Shown here: in pieces, positions 48,275 to 58,245 of the stretch
How positions within the stretch are numbered: the stretch's first letter is position 1
Layout: each line of letters starts with the position of its first letter
NCBI RefSeq assembly: GCF_019565455.1
Contig: NZ_CP067377.1
Location: 2,858,001 to 2,922,000, forward strand
Origin: Flavobacterium oreochromis
GTDB lineage: Bacteria > Bacteroidota > Bacteroidia > Flavobacteriales > Flavobacteriaceae
Length of the DNA stretch: 64,000 nt
Reading direction: 5' to 3'
Notes under the pieces: model-generated
Told to the model about the DNA's origin: nothing
Seen by the model: the letters and a program-made list of their open reading frames with translations, nothing else
Databases searched by the model: none
Translations under genes and position numbers: made by a program

Positions 48275-48615
48275 ATGAAAAAGACAAGTATTATTAATTT
48301 AGTATTAGTGGCAACGATTACAGCTGCCTGTGGCAAAAAGAAGAAGATTGGGAAGGAGGAGGATCTGATAGAAAAGTTTATTTACGTTCAGATACAACTG
48401 CTGCTTATACTAAAACGGAATATCATCATTATAACGGTGGATCTTATTATGCCTTTAGACCTTATAGTACTTCAAAAGGTACCAATAATTATTCAAAAAG
48501 AACAGGCTATTATTCAGATGCAATTCATTCTACTTCAAATACAGGATATAATAGTAGTAAATCAAGTATAAGTCGAGGTGGTTTTGGTCATTCCAGTTTT
48601 CATGTCTCATCATAA
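48275..48615 (+). CDS. YgiB-like (DUF1190-type) lipoprotein, frame broken
   Basis: It starts MKKTSIINLVLVATITAACG, a strong lipoprotein signal. A five-A run at 48335-48339 breaks the frame. One more A gives KKEEDWEGGGSDRKVYLRSD, then NGGSYYAFRPYSTSKGTNNY, ending SISRGGFGHSSFHVSS. The Ser/Gly/Tyr-rich body with a terminal SRGGFG resembles E. coli YgiB, and the following gene is a YgiC-like ligase, the same order as ygiB-ygiC. The YgiB assignment rests on context and tail and is tentative. Confidence 0.6.
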
Positions 48616-48710
48616 AAAGTAAACTTTAAATTTAGATTTATATGAATCTATTTATCTCTAAATTTTTAAAATAATTACTGATATAATTATTAAAATATAA
48701 CTAAACTAGA

Positions 48711-49843
48711 ATGAATAGAATAGCAATTATTCCAAGAACTGATTGGAAAATTAAGGTAGAACAAGTTGGTTTTGATTTTCATTCTATAGGAGAAAAATAT
48801 TGGGATGAATCAGTGTTTTATGAATTCTCTATAGATGAAATTACAAACATTGAAAAAGCTACCACTCAGTTATGGGAAATGTGCTTACACGCTGTTGAAT
48901 ATGTAATTGAAAATAATTTATTTCATAAATTCCATATTCCCAATTGGTTTATACCTCATATAAAAAGACATGGGAAAATGAGGATCCTTCTATTTATGGA
49001 CGTTTTGATTTTTGTTATAAAAATGGCAAGCTAAAATTGTTAGAGTTTAATGCTGATACACCTACATCCTTATTTGAAGCTAGCATTGTACAATGGTTTT
49101 GGTTACAAGAATGTTATCCATATTGTGATCAATTTAATTCTATTCATGAAAAACTAATTGATTATTGGGCATATCTAAAACCCTATTTAAAAGGTTCAAA
49201 ATTACATTTTGTCAGTATTCATGATTCATTAGAAGATATTACTACAGTACGTTATTTACAAGACTGTGCAATACAAGCTGGATTAGATACTCATTATACT
49301 ACTATAGATAAATTAGGATGGGATAACTATAATCAAATTTTTGTAGATGATAAAGATAATAGTATCGCCTCTATTTTTAAATTATATCCTTACGAATGGA
49401 TGGTTAATGAAGAGTTTGGGAAAAATATCATATTAGATAAAAATGAAACGTTTTGGATTGAGCCTAGTTGGAAAATGATTTTATCAAACAAAGCATTACT
49501 TCCTATTTTGTGGGAATTATATCCGAATCATGAATTCCTATTAGCTTCTTATTTTGATTCACCTAAAGATTTAACTTCTTGGTGTGAAAAACCAATTTTA
49601 TCTAGAGAAGGGGCTAATATAAAAATAGTAAAAGAAGGAGTATTATTAGCCAGTACAAAAGGCGAATATGGAGAAGAAGGTTTTATTTATCAAGAATTAG
49701 CTGAATTACCTAATTTTCAGGATAATTATCCTTTAATAGGAAGTTGGGTTATAGGACAAGAACCAGCTGGTATCGGAATAAGAGAATCAAAATCTTTGAT
49801 AACAGATAATACTTCTCATTTTGTACCTCATTTAATAAGATAA
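48711..49843 (+). CDS. glutathionylspermidine synthase-like (YgiC) ATP-grasp ligase, frame broken
   Basis: The repaired protein of about 377 residues has the family's segments: YGRFDFCYKNGKLKLLEFNA followed by DTPTSLFEASIVQW, LYPYEWMVNEEFG, WIEPSWKMILSNKALLPILWELYP, KPILSREGANIKIV and IGSWVIGQEPAGIGIRES. These are the ATP-grasp and acid-binding elements of GSP_synth. A five-A run at 48962-48966 breaks the frame; six gives IKKTWENEDPSIYGRF. YgiC-type enzymes make an ATP-dependent amide bond of unknown substrate. The lipoprotein gene upstream is probably the partner. Confidence 0.8.
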
Positions 49844-49923
49844 ATTTAAACGATAAAAAGCTAAAAAGGGTTGCTTGAAATTATCAGTAATGTTCTATTT
49901 GGTAGCATGTTATTTTATATAAA

Positions 49924-50832
49924 TCAGGCGGCTTCTTTTTTAAAATTTATTTTTAAATGAATTTTTAGTTTTAGGATAAGTAATAGAAAACAAAGTTTAT
50001 AATTACCATTTTTAAAATTCAATACAACTTCAAAATGTAGCATTTTAAGCATAGATATATTTTCTGTTCTATTTTTATTTAGCTTGTATATTTTGTTTAG
50101 TATTTTGTAAGTTGATTCATTTAATCTTTTGAAAGAGCATTGTTTTTTTGAAAAAATGTTGAAACATAGAGTTTTGAAGTTCTCTTTTTGAACTAAAATT
50201 TCATCAATATATTCAAAATTATATTTTCTAGCCATTTGTACCCAAATGTCTAAATCTTCAAAAGCAAGAGTTTCATCATAGCCTCCCAAAGACCTTAAAA
50301 TATCAGTTTTTATCATAGAAGAAACAGAGCACATTTTTTCTTTCCATCCTATAAGTGAAAGATAAATATCACCAGAAGGCGGTTTATTAATTGCTTTCTT
50401 ATATTTATTAATAGGATAATAATATCCTAAATGATTGTCTTTTTCATCAATCATTTCTAAATTTCCATAAACTAATCCTAAATTTTCGTACGTTGTATTT
50501 AAGAAAGTTTTTATTTGTTTTTCAACACAATCTAAACTTAAAATATCATCAGCTGCTAAGTCTATAATATATTCTCCTTTAGCTTGCTTAAAAAGGTTGT
50601 TAAAAGTTTTAGTATTTCCTAGGTTAACTTTATTCGCAATAAAGAAAACATCTGGATATTTTTCTATCCATTTTCTAATTACATCTACTGAATTATCATC
50701 ACTAGCATCGTCAGCTATAAGTAATTCAATATTTTTATAGGATTGTTTAATGACAGAATTTAATGTTTTTTCTACATACTGAGCATGATTATAACAAAGA
50801 CATATAATAGTAACAAGAGGGGGTTGTTTCAT
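49924..50832 (-). CDS. family 2 glycosyltransferase
   Basis: The 302-residue protein has an N-terminal GT-A domain: VTIICLCYNHAQYVEKTLNS, KNIELLIADDASDDNSVDVI and the metal-binding EYIIDLAADDILSLDC. A later GGYDETLAFEDLDIWVQMAR carries the acceptor-side ED motif. The C-terminus is basic. It transfers a sugar during surface polysaccharide assembly; donor and acceptor are unknown. It lies 15 bp downstream of another glycosyltransferase on the same strand. Confidence 0.88.
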   Translation of the reverse strand: MKQPPLVTIICLCYNHAQYVEKTLNSVIKQSYKNIELLIADDASDDNSVDVIRKWIEKYPDVFFIANKVNLGNTKTFNNLFKQAKGEYIIDLAADDILSLDCVEKQIKTFLNTTYENLGLVYGNLEMIDEKDNHLGYYYPINKYKKAINKPPSGDIYLSLIGWKEKMCSVSSMIKTDILRSLGGYDETLAFEDLDIWVQMARKYNFEYIDEILVQKENFKTLCFNIFSKKQCSFKRLNESTYKILNKIYKLNKNRTENISMLKMLHFEVVLNFKNGNYKLCFLLLILKLKIHLKINFKKEAA

Positions 50833-50847
50833 GATTAAGTATTGACT

Positions 50848-51660
50848 TTAATTTGATAAAAAAGATTTTCTTCCCTTTAATGCAATATTTAGTAAATTAT
50901 AAATATTGCTAACATTTATTTTTTTATCTTTTAGATCGTATCCTATTTTGATGATTATGAAAAGATAAAACCAGTATTTAAAAATTCTTGTATAAATAGC
51001 CCCAAAGTAAAAATATTTTTCATTAATAGATAATTTATCATAACTATTATCCTCTTCATGATACACTAAAATTTCAGGGATAAAAGTAAAATGACACCCT
51101 TTATTCTTTAAATCCATCAAGAAAATGGGTTCTTCGCCTAGTTTATAAATAGCATTAATGCCAAAATTTTCATCAAAAAGTAAAAAATTACCACGTTCTT
51201 TTATTTTTTCAAGATTCATTGTAATTTCTATAGTCCCGAAAGATAGAATTTTTAGTATTCCTAAGTTTGAAATTTTTCTAGTAGAATATTTTTTTAGACT
51301 CGTAGTACTGTTTTTATTCGCTTTGAAAAAAATCACTTCGGTATTATTTTCTGAGTAAGCTTTTACTAAAATTTTAATAAAATTTTCTGGATAGACAATA
51401 TCATCATCTGCAAATACAATTATTTTACCAATAGCATTTTCTAAAGCTATATTTCTATTTTTTGAAGAGCCTAAAGTCTTTGAATTGATAATACGAATAT
51501 TCTTAAAGTCAGAATTTAATTTTAAATCTTCGGAAGAGTATTGGTTTACAATAAGGATTTTATACTCATTTTTTGGAAAATCAGGAAACATTTTATAAAG
51601 AAAATCTAATGATTTACGATTTACTGTAGAAACGAGTATTTCAATATCACCTATATACAT
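50848..51660 (-). CDS. family 2 glycosyltransferase-like protein
   Basis: The 270-residue product reads IEILVSTVNRKSLDFLYKMF and NIRIINSKTLGSSKNRNIAL, then GKIIVFADDDIVYPENFIKIL, a GT-A nucleotide/metal site (DDD). The C-terminal part is hydrophobic with aromatic residues (YWFYLFIIIKIGYDL) and may touch the membrane. It is an outlying GT2 member. The gene is divergent from the FdtA-like gene and upstream of the other glycosyltransferase. Confidence 0.75.
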   Translation of the reverse strand: MYIGDIEILVSTVNRKSLDFLYKMFPDFPKNEYKILIVNQYSSEDLKLNSDFKNIRIINSKTLGSSKNRNIALENAIGKIIVFADDDIVYPENFIKILVKAYSENNTEVIFFKANKNSTTSLKKYSTRKISNLGILKILSFGTIEITMNLEKIKERGNFLLFDENFGINAIYKLGEEPIFLMDLKNKGCHFTFIPEILVYHEEDNSYDKLSINEKYFYFGAIYTRIFKYWFYLFIIIKIGYDLKDKKINVSNIYNLLNIALKGRKSFLSN

Positions 51661-51706
51661 TTTTTTGGATCTTCAAATTTTGATAAAAATAACTAGAAAT
51701 TTCTTT

Positions 51707-51714
51707 TATTTTTG
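51707..51714 (+). promoter_or_regulatory. -7 promoter motif of the FdtA-like gene
   Basis: TATTTTTG matches TAnnTTTG; a TTTG at 51679-51682 upstream is 24 bp away, slightly long for -33. The ATG follows 35 bp later. Confidence 0.4.
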
Positions 51715-51749
51715 ATAAATAATAAATTTACAATTATATAAACATTTTC

Positions 51750-52146
51750 ATGAATATTAAAATTATTCAAGTTCCTAAAATAGAAGATTACAGAGGAAAC
51801 CTAGGAGTTATAGAAGGAAATACTATTCCGTTTGAAATAAAAAGAGTTTATTATCTTTTTGATGTGCCTAGCAATGCTAGTAGGGGGAGGACATGCACAT
51901 AAAGCGCAGTTAGAATTATTAATTGCTATTTCTGGTAGTTTTGATGTATTGTTAGATAATGGAATAGAAAAAAAAATAGTAACACTGAATAAGCCTGATA
52001 AAGGATTATTAATTCCAACCTATATGTGGCGTGAATTAGATAATTTTTCATCAGGAGCTGTATGTTTAGTAATTTCATCAGGCGTATTTGATGAATCAGA
52101 TTATATTAGAGAGTACGATGATTTTCTTAAGAGTTGTAAATACTAA
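51750..52146 (+). CDS. FdtA/WxcM-like sugar 3,4-ketoisomerase, frame broken
   Basis: This single-domain cupin starts MNIKIIQVPKIEDYRGNLGV, then IPFEIKRVYYLFDVPSNASR and, after repair, GGHAHKAQLELLIAISGSF. The His pair in RGGHAHK is the catalytic signature of dTDP-4-keto-6-deoxyglucose 3,4-ketoisomerases. A five-G run at 51883-51887 has one base too many. The repaired length is about 131. It makes a dTDP-3-keto-6-deoxyhexose used in amino-sugar synthesis, but no aminotransferase or rmlAB gene is in view. It converges on, and overlaps by 20 bp, the next glycosyltransferase gene. Confidence 0.82.
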
Positions 52147-53068
52147 AGTCAATACCTTTTCTACGCAAATTTCTTTTAAAGTTTAATAATAAAACTAAAA
52201 TTACCCTAGGGAGTTTAAATAATATTTTATACATCGTATTCATATTATTTAAGTCAATAGAATTAAAATATTCATAAGCCTTTATTGAATTACCAGCTAT
52301 TTTAAAATGTAATCCATATTCTTTTCTGTAAGTATCTAAAAATTTTTTTAAAGAAGAATTAGAATTTTCATATATCTTAAATTGATTAAAATCGCATAAT
52401 GTCTTCTGGGTTATTAATGTTTTAGATAATTGATTTTCAATATTAAAATTATATTCAATAGTATATTTATTAGTGATAGCAACAGGATAGTGTATACCAA
52501 TTTGTGTGAAAAGTTCTAAATCTTGATCACAGTTAACATTTATATTATAATGATATCCTAAATTAAAGATTTCTTTTGGGATGCAAACAGCAGAAGTAAG
52601 ACTGATTCTATGAATTAAACTAGATTCAAAATAATCAGGTACAATTCCACAAAAAACCTTATTTACAGGATCAGGAAATTCAATTGGGATTACTTTTGTA
52701 GAATTAATTCTCATATAATAGCGGCTACAATATAATCCACAATTAGGCGTATTTTGGTAAAGATGATATAGTTCTGCTAAGTGATTATCAAACCAAATGT
52801 CATCAGCATCTAAAAAAGCAACTAAGGTTCCTGATGCTTTTTTTATTCCATAGTTTCTTGCACTTGATACACCTTTATTGACTTGGTGAAATAATTTGAT
52901 TCGAGAATCTATAATACTGTTAACTATTTTTATACTATTATCTGTACTTCCATCATTAATAATAATAATCTCAAAATCTTGAAAAGATTGAGCTAATACC
53001 TTTTGAAGGGTATTTTTTATATACAATTCTTTATTGTACAAAGGAATTATGACAGAAAAAAAAGGCAT
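52127..53068 (-). CDS. family 2 glycosyltransferase
   Basis: The 313-residue protein is a standard GT2 enzyme: FFSVIIPLYNKELYIKNTLQ, FEIIIINDGSTDNSIKIVNS, NKGVSSARNYGIKKASG and LVAFLDADDIWFDNHLAEL, with the DxD-type metal site at LDADD. The C-terminal basic helix (FKLPRVILVLLLNFKRNLRR) may associate with the membrane. It belongs to the polysaccharide fragment and is likely co-transcribed with the gene upstream at 53128. Confidence 0.9.
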   Translation of the reverse strand: MPFFSVIIPLYNKELYIKNTLQKVLAQSFQDFEIIIINDGSTDNSIKIVNSIIDSRIKLFHQVNKGVSSARNYGIKKASGTLVAFLDADDIWFDNHLAELYHLYQNTPNCGLYCSRYYMRINSTKVIPIEFPDPVNKVFCGIVPDYFESSLIHRISLTSAVCIPKEIFNLGYHYNINVNCDQDLELFTQIGIHYPVAITNKYTIEYNFNIENQLSKTLITQKTLCDFNQFKIYENSNSSLKKFLDTYRKEYGLHFKIAGNSIKAYEYFNSIDLNNMNTMYKILFKLPRVILVLLLNFKRNLRRKGIDFSIYNS

Positions 53069-53127
53069 ATCTTTAATTATTTAATTTAGAATAAAACTAA
53101 AACAAGCCATGATGTACTTTTAAAAAA

Positions 53128-54053
53128 TTAATCTAAATTGTTTACATCTTGATCTGTATCGCTATAAAAAAGTTTACAAAAATAACCAAGTCTATATAAA
53201 TCAAATATATGCAAAGATGGTTTTTTAGAAATTAAAATTTTAATTAAGATTTTATGATACAGAAGATGTAAATTGTATAGTAAATAATCCAGCTTTAAAT
53301 AACTCAATTGTAAGTATAATTTAGAAATTGAAGTATCTTCATAGGAAATAATTTTTTGTTCAATTAAAAATTTTAAATTTTTAAGAGAAGAATGATGCTT
53401 TTTGATAAACAAGATAGAATTATCAATTCCCAAATGGTAAACAGGATTTTCAATATGATTAATTTTATAACCATGATCTTTACAGTTTTTTATAAAGACC
53501 AAATCTTCAAATCCGTATTCTCTAATGGTTTCATTAAATGAAATGAAATTAAAAAGAGCTCTTTTAATCATTAAATTAGACGTTAATGTGTGTTTATAAG
53601 GTCTTTTTAATCTAATTTTTAAATCTGTCTCTTCTCTTTTTTACCAAATAACCATCGTAGTCTTTTATTATAATCAGGAGGAGTATTTGTATATTTTATA
53701 CCTCCGTATATTATCATATAATTATTTTTGTTTAATTCTTTGATATAATTTTTAATAAAATTAGAGTTACTTGGAAAAGTGTCTGCATCTAAAAATAGAA
53801 GAGTTTCATATTTTGCAATTTTTGCTAATCTATTTCGAATAGCACTTCGTCCTATGTTTTGTTCTAAATTTATATATTGAACAGTAGGTATATCTTTTAA
53901 TTTATTATTTTCTAAAAGTATTTGATTATTATTAGAAGCATCATCTATAACAATTATTTCATACCTAACAGTACAATAATTACACTGATTAATTAATTCA
54001 AGAACTAAATTAACAATATTATAATTGTATGTTGGGATTAAAATTGATATCAT
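53128..54053 (-). CDS. family 2 glycosyltransferase, frame broken
   Basis: The first frame gives ISILIPTYNYNIVNLVLEL, YEIIVIDDASNNNQILLENN, NIGRSAIRNRLAKIAKYETL and LFLDADTFPSNSNFI. The second gives LMIKRALFNFISFNETIREY then GFEDLVFIKNCKDHGY with the ED motif. The break is a six-T run on the plus strand at 53637-53642; seven would give KKREETDLKIRLKRPYKHT. The repaired protein is about 308 residues. It is the most upstream gene of the minus-strand glycosyltransferase series, and its specificity is unknown. Confidence 0.8.
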
Positions 54054-54412
54054 CTAATTTTATAACTCTGTATAAAGGTTGTATTCTCTTAATAAAGCAA
54101 TAGTAATTTATACTTGAAAAATTAATAGAAATACAAATGCTTAGTAAATATTTTAAATAATATAAAAAACAAAGATATACTTTTTAAATAATTCTGAAAT
54201 ATATTGCTGAAATAGCTATGTTTTATATAGATGATTTATGACCAGATTATTTAGTAAATAAAATATAAAATTGTTTTTCTGATGAAAACGAAATGTAGTT
54301 AAAAAAACAAAGAGTTTAACTGTATTACAACTCAAATGATAAAATACTATTCCTTTAATGAAGAAATAATTTATACATTTCAATATAAAAAGAGTTAGTA
54401 TTATATAAAAAA
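54054..54412. other. intergenic region without a gene
   Basis: This 359-bp stretch is about 75-80% A+T and has no frame of note. It should hold the promoter of the minus-strand glycosyltransferase genes, but no convincing TAnnTTTG is seen. Confidence 0.45.
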
Positions 54413-54886
54413 TTATTGATGATGATACGGTTCATTACGTAAAATAGTAAATCCTCTATAGATCTGTTCTATAAAGAATAAACGAACCATTTGATGAGAA
54501 AAAGTCATAGCAGAAAGAGATATTTTTCCATTTGCCTTATTGTAAACAGCATCACTAAAACCATAAGGTCCTCCAATAACAAAAACTAAAGTTTTAATTC
54601 CAGAATTCATCTTTTTTTGAAGCTCTTCTGCAAATCCTACGCTAGTAAAAGATTTTCCGTTTTCATCTAAAAGAATTAGTTGGTCTGTAGCGGTTAGTTT
54701 GTTTAAAATTAATTCGCCTTCTTTTTCTTTCTGTTGTGCTTCAGATAGATTTTTAGCATTTTTTATATCAGCTATAATTTCTAAATCAAATTTTACATAA
54801 AAAGACAAACGTTTTATATAATCGTCTATAAGTGTTTGTAAGTTTTTATTATCTGTTTTACCAATAGCTATTAATTTGATGTTCAT
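54413..54886 (-). CDS. rlmH: 23S rRNA pseudouridine-1915 N3-methyltransferase
   Basis: The 157-residue SPOUT protein is full length: MNIKLIAIGKTDNKNLQTL, LDENGKSFTSVGFAEELQKK, LVFVIGGPYGFSDAVYNKAN with the SAM knot glycines, and the C-terminal FFIEQIYRGFTILRNEPYHH. It methylates pseudouridine 1915 in helix 69. A minus-strand -7 box at 54911-54918 lies 25 bp upstream. It is divergent from pyrD. Confidence 0.95.
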   Translation of the reverse strand: MNIKLIAIGKTDNKNLQTLIDDYIKRLSFYVKFDLEIIADIKNAKNLSEAQQKEKEGELILNKLTATDQLILLDENGKSFTSVGFAEELQKKMNSGIKTLVFVIGGPYGFSDAVYNKANGKISLSAMTFSHQMVRLFFIEQIYRGFTILRNEPYHHQ

Positions 54887-54910
54887 AAGAAAAGTTAGAA
54901 ATTATGAGAG

Positions 54911-54958
54911 CAAAAATACAAAGCAATTTTAAATTCTGCTGTTGAATTGTTATTTTTG
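54911..54958. promoter_or_regulatory. divergent rlmH and pyrD promoters
   Basis: CAAAAATA at 54911-54918 is a minus-strand TATTTTTG (-7 for rlmH). TATTTTTG at 54951-54958 is the plus-strand -7 for pyrD, 21 bp before its ATG. Both match TAnnTTTG. Confidence 0.55.
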
Positions 54959-54979
54959 CACCACAACACAACAAATTAT

Positions 54980-56022
54980 ATGTATAAACAACTTATTCGT
55001 CCGTTACTTTTTAAATTTGATCCAGAAGAAGTACATTATTTTACTTTTAGTACAATTCGTTTATTAAATAAAATACCAGGAATTTCTTTTTAATAAAAAA
55101 GAAGTTTCAAATACAAGATAAGCGTTTAGAAAGAGAAGTTTTTGGATTAAAATTTAAGAATCCTGTAGGACTTGCAGCTGGTTTTGATAAAGATGCTAAA
55201 TTATTTAACGAATTATCTGATTTCGGATTTGGCTTTATAGAAATAGGTACATTAACACCTAAAGCACAAGAAGGAAATCCTAAAAAAAGATTATTCCGAT
55301 TGTTAGAAGATTCGGCTATTATTAATCGTATGGGATTCAACAATGGAGGGGTAGAAGCTGCTGTTCATCGTTTAAAGAAAAATAAAGGAGTACTTATAGG
55401 AGGTAATATTGGAAAAAATAAAATTACGCCTAATGAAAATGCGGTAGATGATTACAAAATATGTTTTGAAGCACTATATGATTATGTAGATTATTTTGTA
55501 GTAAATGTAAGCTCTCCTAATACACCTGGTTTACGTGAATTACAAGATAAAGAACCTTTAACAAATTTGTTAAAATCACTTCAAGAACTTAATTTTAAAA
55601 AATATGTAGGAGTAGAAGGTATGCAAGGTGAAGTAAAACCTATTTTATTAAAAATTGCACCTGATTTAACAAATGAGCAATTATTAGATATTATTGATAT
55701 AGTGAAAGATTCCAAAATTGCAGGAGTTATAGCTACTAATACTACAATTTCAAGAGATGGATTGCAATCAGTAAATAAAAATGAAATAGGAGGCCTTTCA
55801 GGAAAACCTTTAACAGAACGATCTACAGAAGTAATCCGTTTTTTATCAGAAAAAAGTAATAAAGCATTTCCTATCATTGGAGTAGGAGGTATTCATACCG
55901 TAAAGGATGCAATTGATAAGTTAAATGCAGGAGCTAGCTTAGTGCAATTATATACAGGCTTTATATACGAAGGACCTGCTTTAATTAAAGGAATTAATAA
56001 AAAAATATTAGAACAAGCCTAA
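54980..56022 (+). CDS. pyrD: dihydroorotate dehydrogenase (quinone type), frame broken
   Basis: The repaired protein of about 347 residues is a class 2 PyrD. It has an N-terminal membrane helix region ([20 protein letters not shown]), then [49 protein letters not shown] with the catalytic Ser (class 2), [25 protein letters not shown] and [21 protein letters not shown] five-T run at 55087-55091 breaks the frame after ISF; six gives [19 protein letters not shown]. It oxidises dihydroorotate to orotate in pyrimidine synthesis, reducing quinone. HMG-CoA lyase follows 18 bp later. Confidence 0.93.
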
Positions 56023-56040
56023 TTTTAGATAAAAACTCTC

Positions 56041-56910
56041 ATGAATGCCGAAAAAATTAAGTTAATCGAATGTCCTCGTGATGCAATGCAAGGCATAAAA
56101 GACTTTATACCAACTCATAAAAAGATACAATATATACAATCATTATTACGCGTTGGTTTTGATACGATTGATTTTGGAAGTTTTGTATCTGCTAAAGCAA
56201 TTCCACAAATGCAAGACACAGCTGAAGTTTTGGCTAAACTAGATTTGTCTACTACGCAGAGTAAATTATTAGCTATAGTAGCTAATACACAAGGAGCTCA
56301 AAATGCGGCACAATATAAAGAAATTAATTATTTAGGATTTCCTTTCTCTATTTCTGAAAATTTTCAAATGCGTAATACCCATAAAACTATAGCTGAAGCA
56401 TTAGTTACATTACAAGAAATAATGAATATAGCAGAACAATCAAACAAAGAACTTGTTACTTATATATCTATGGGATTTGGAAACCCTTATGGAGATCCTT
56501 GGAATGTAGAAATAGTTGGAGAATGGACTGAAAAATTAGCTTCTATGGGGGTAAAAATCTTATCTTTATCTGATACAATAGGTTCTTCTACTCCTGATGT
56601 TATTGAATATTTATTTTCAAATCTTATTCCTAAATACCCAAATATTGAATTTGGAGCCCATTTACATACCACCCCTGATAAATGGTTTGAAAAGGTAGAT
56701 AGTGCTTATAAAGCAGGTTGTAGACGATTTGATGGAGCTATAAAAGGATATGGAGGATGTCCAATGGCTACCAATAAATTGACAGGAAATATGCCTACTG
56801 AAAAAATGTTATCTTATTTTACAACTCAAAGAACAAATCATAATTTAAGTGCTATGAGTTTTGAAAGTGCTTATAATGAAGCATTAAAAATTTTTAATTT
56901 TTACCATTAA
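56041..56910 (+). CDS. hydroxymethylglutaryl-CoA lyase
   Basis: The 289-residue TIM-barrel enzyme reads ECPRDAMQGIKDFIPTHKKI, FDTIDFGSFVSAKAIPQMQ, ILSLSDTIGSSTPDVIEYLF, IEFGAHLHTTPDKW (metal-binding HxH) and GAIKGYGGCPMATNKLTGN with the catalytic Cys loop. It splits HMG-CoA into acetoacetate and acetyl-CoA at the end of leucine degradation. The start 18 bp after pyrD suggests one transcript, although the pathways are unrelated. The frame is intact. Confidence 0.9.
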   Translation: MNAEKIKLIECPRDAMQGIKDFIPTHKKIQYIQSLLRVGFDTIDFGSFVSAKAIPQMQDTAEVLAKLDLSTTQSKLLAIVANTQGAQNAAQYKEINYLGFPFSISENFQMRNTHKTIAEALVTLQEIMNIAEQSNKELVTYISMGFGNPYGDPWNVEIVGEWTEKLASMGVKILSLSDTIGSSTPDVIEYLFSNLIPKYPNIEFGAHLHTTPDKWFEKVDSAYKAGCRRFDGAIKGYGGCPMATNKLTGNMPTEKMLSYFTTQRTNHNLSAMSFESAYNEALKIFNFYH

Positions 56911-56938
56911 TTTAGATCATAAATTTATTTAAAAATAA

Positions 56939-56981
56939 TCTAAATAAACTTTGTTTTATTTAGAATCAGTCTTTATATTTG
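56939..56981 (+). promoter_or_regulatory. promoter and putative metal-regulator operator of the iron operon
   Basis: TTTG at 56950-56953 and TATATTTG at 56974-56981 are 20 bp apart, a full match to Bacteroidota -33/-7 elements. An inverted repeat, TCTAAATAAA-N6-TTTATTTAGA (56939-56964), is centred on the -33. Further copies of the half-site occur at 56910-56917 (AATTTAGA) and 57003-57011 (TCTAAATAA). The clustering suggests a Fur- or DtxR-type operator. The regulator identity is inference. Confidence 0.65.
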
Positions 56982-57020
56982 TAGTCTCTTATTTTTAAAT
57001 GATCTAAATAAAATATTAAA

Positions 57021-58218
57021 ATGAACTTCAATAAATTACTATTAGCCTCTTTACCCGTATTTTCTTTAGTAGTTACGTCATGTTCTCAGAACGAGCAAGT
57101 TATAACAGATACTACATCATATGTTACGCCAGCTACTTATACTTTTAATCGTAATGGTGTTACTACAATTGATCTTAGTGGTCAAAAGTCTAGAATTTTA
57201 ATGCTTCAGGAAATTGCAGATTATGTAAAAAATCAAGGAGCTAATGGACTTGCGGTAGATAATGCCAAGTTGTTAAATATGTATGAAAATACAAATTCAC
57301 CATTTGTAAATGCAGAACTTAATACAACTGTTACAAAACAATTAAAAGATAAAACAGCTGCTTCATTAGATTATTTTTCAACAAACAGTCCAGAGCAAGC
57401 TGCTGAAAGAATGTTTTTTGAAGACCAATTAAGAGCAATAGGAAATGCTGGTACTGGAGTAGCAGCTAATGGAGTGGCAGGTATTTTTGAAAAAAGATAT
57501 TATTCTGCTAACGGATTAGAGCCTGTTCAAGTTGTTCTTAAAGGTTTGATGGGGGGCTTGTTTTATTGATCAAATTTGTAATCATTATTTAAGTGTAAAA
57601 AAATTAGATGCAGGTACAAATAAACAAGACAATACAGTTAAAAAACTTAAAACAGGTACAAACTATACTGAAATGGAACATTCATGGGATGAAGCTTATG
57701 GCTATATTTACGGAGCTGGTCGTGATGCGGATGGTAAGAATGCTAAGTTTTGGGATAGTTATATAGATCAGGTAAATGCAGATAAAGATTTTAATACTAT
57801 AAAAGCAGATATAAATTTAGCTTTCAGAACAGGTAGAGCAGCCATCGTAAATAATGATTATGCTACTCGTGATGCTCAAATAGCTATAATTAAAGAAAAA
57901 TTAGCAAAAGTAGCAGCTGTACGTGCGGTGTATTATCTAATGGAAGGTAAGAAAAATTTAGCAGGAGGGGCAGCAAAAACTTTTCACGGATTATCAGAAG
58001 CTTATGGTTTTATTAAATGTTTAAGATATAGTAATAAACAAGCAAGTAATAGCCCTTATTTTTCTAAAGTAGAAGTAGAAGCAATGCTTAAAACTTTATT
58101 AGCTGGTAAAAATGGTTTTTGGGATACTGATTATTCAAAAAATAATTTAGAAATATTAGCAAAAAACATTGCGGATAGATTTGGTTTTACAGTAGCACAA
58201 GCACAAACAGTTGATTAG
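57021..58218 (+). CDS. DUF4856 domain lipoprotein, frame broken
   Basis: The lipoprotein signal MNFNKLLLASLPVFSLVVTSCS has lipobox VTSC. The body has the DUF4856 features YTFNRNGVTTIDLSGQKSRI, FEKRYYSANGLEPVQVVLKG, MEHSWDEAYGYIYGAGRDAD and YLMEGKKNLAGGAAKTFHGL. A six-G run at 57551-57556 contains one extra base; removal gives LMGACFIDQICNHYLSVKKL. The repaired length is about 399. Its neighbours are imelysin, HTTM and a FecA-like receptor, and DUF4856 is structurally imelysin-like, so a role in iron capture at the outer membrane is plausible but unproven. Confidence 0.82.
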
Positions 58219-58245
58219 TAGAATATATAAATAATAAACTAAATT

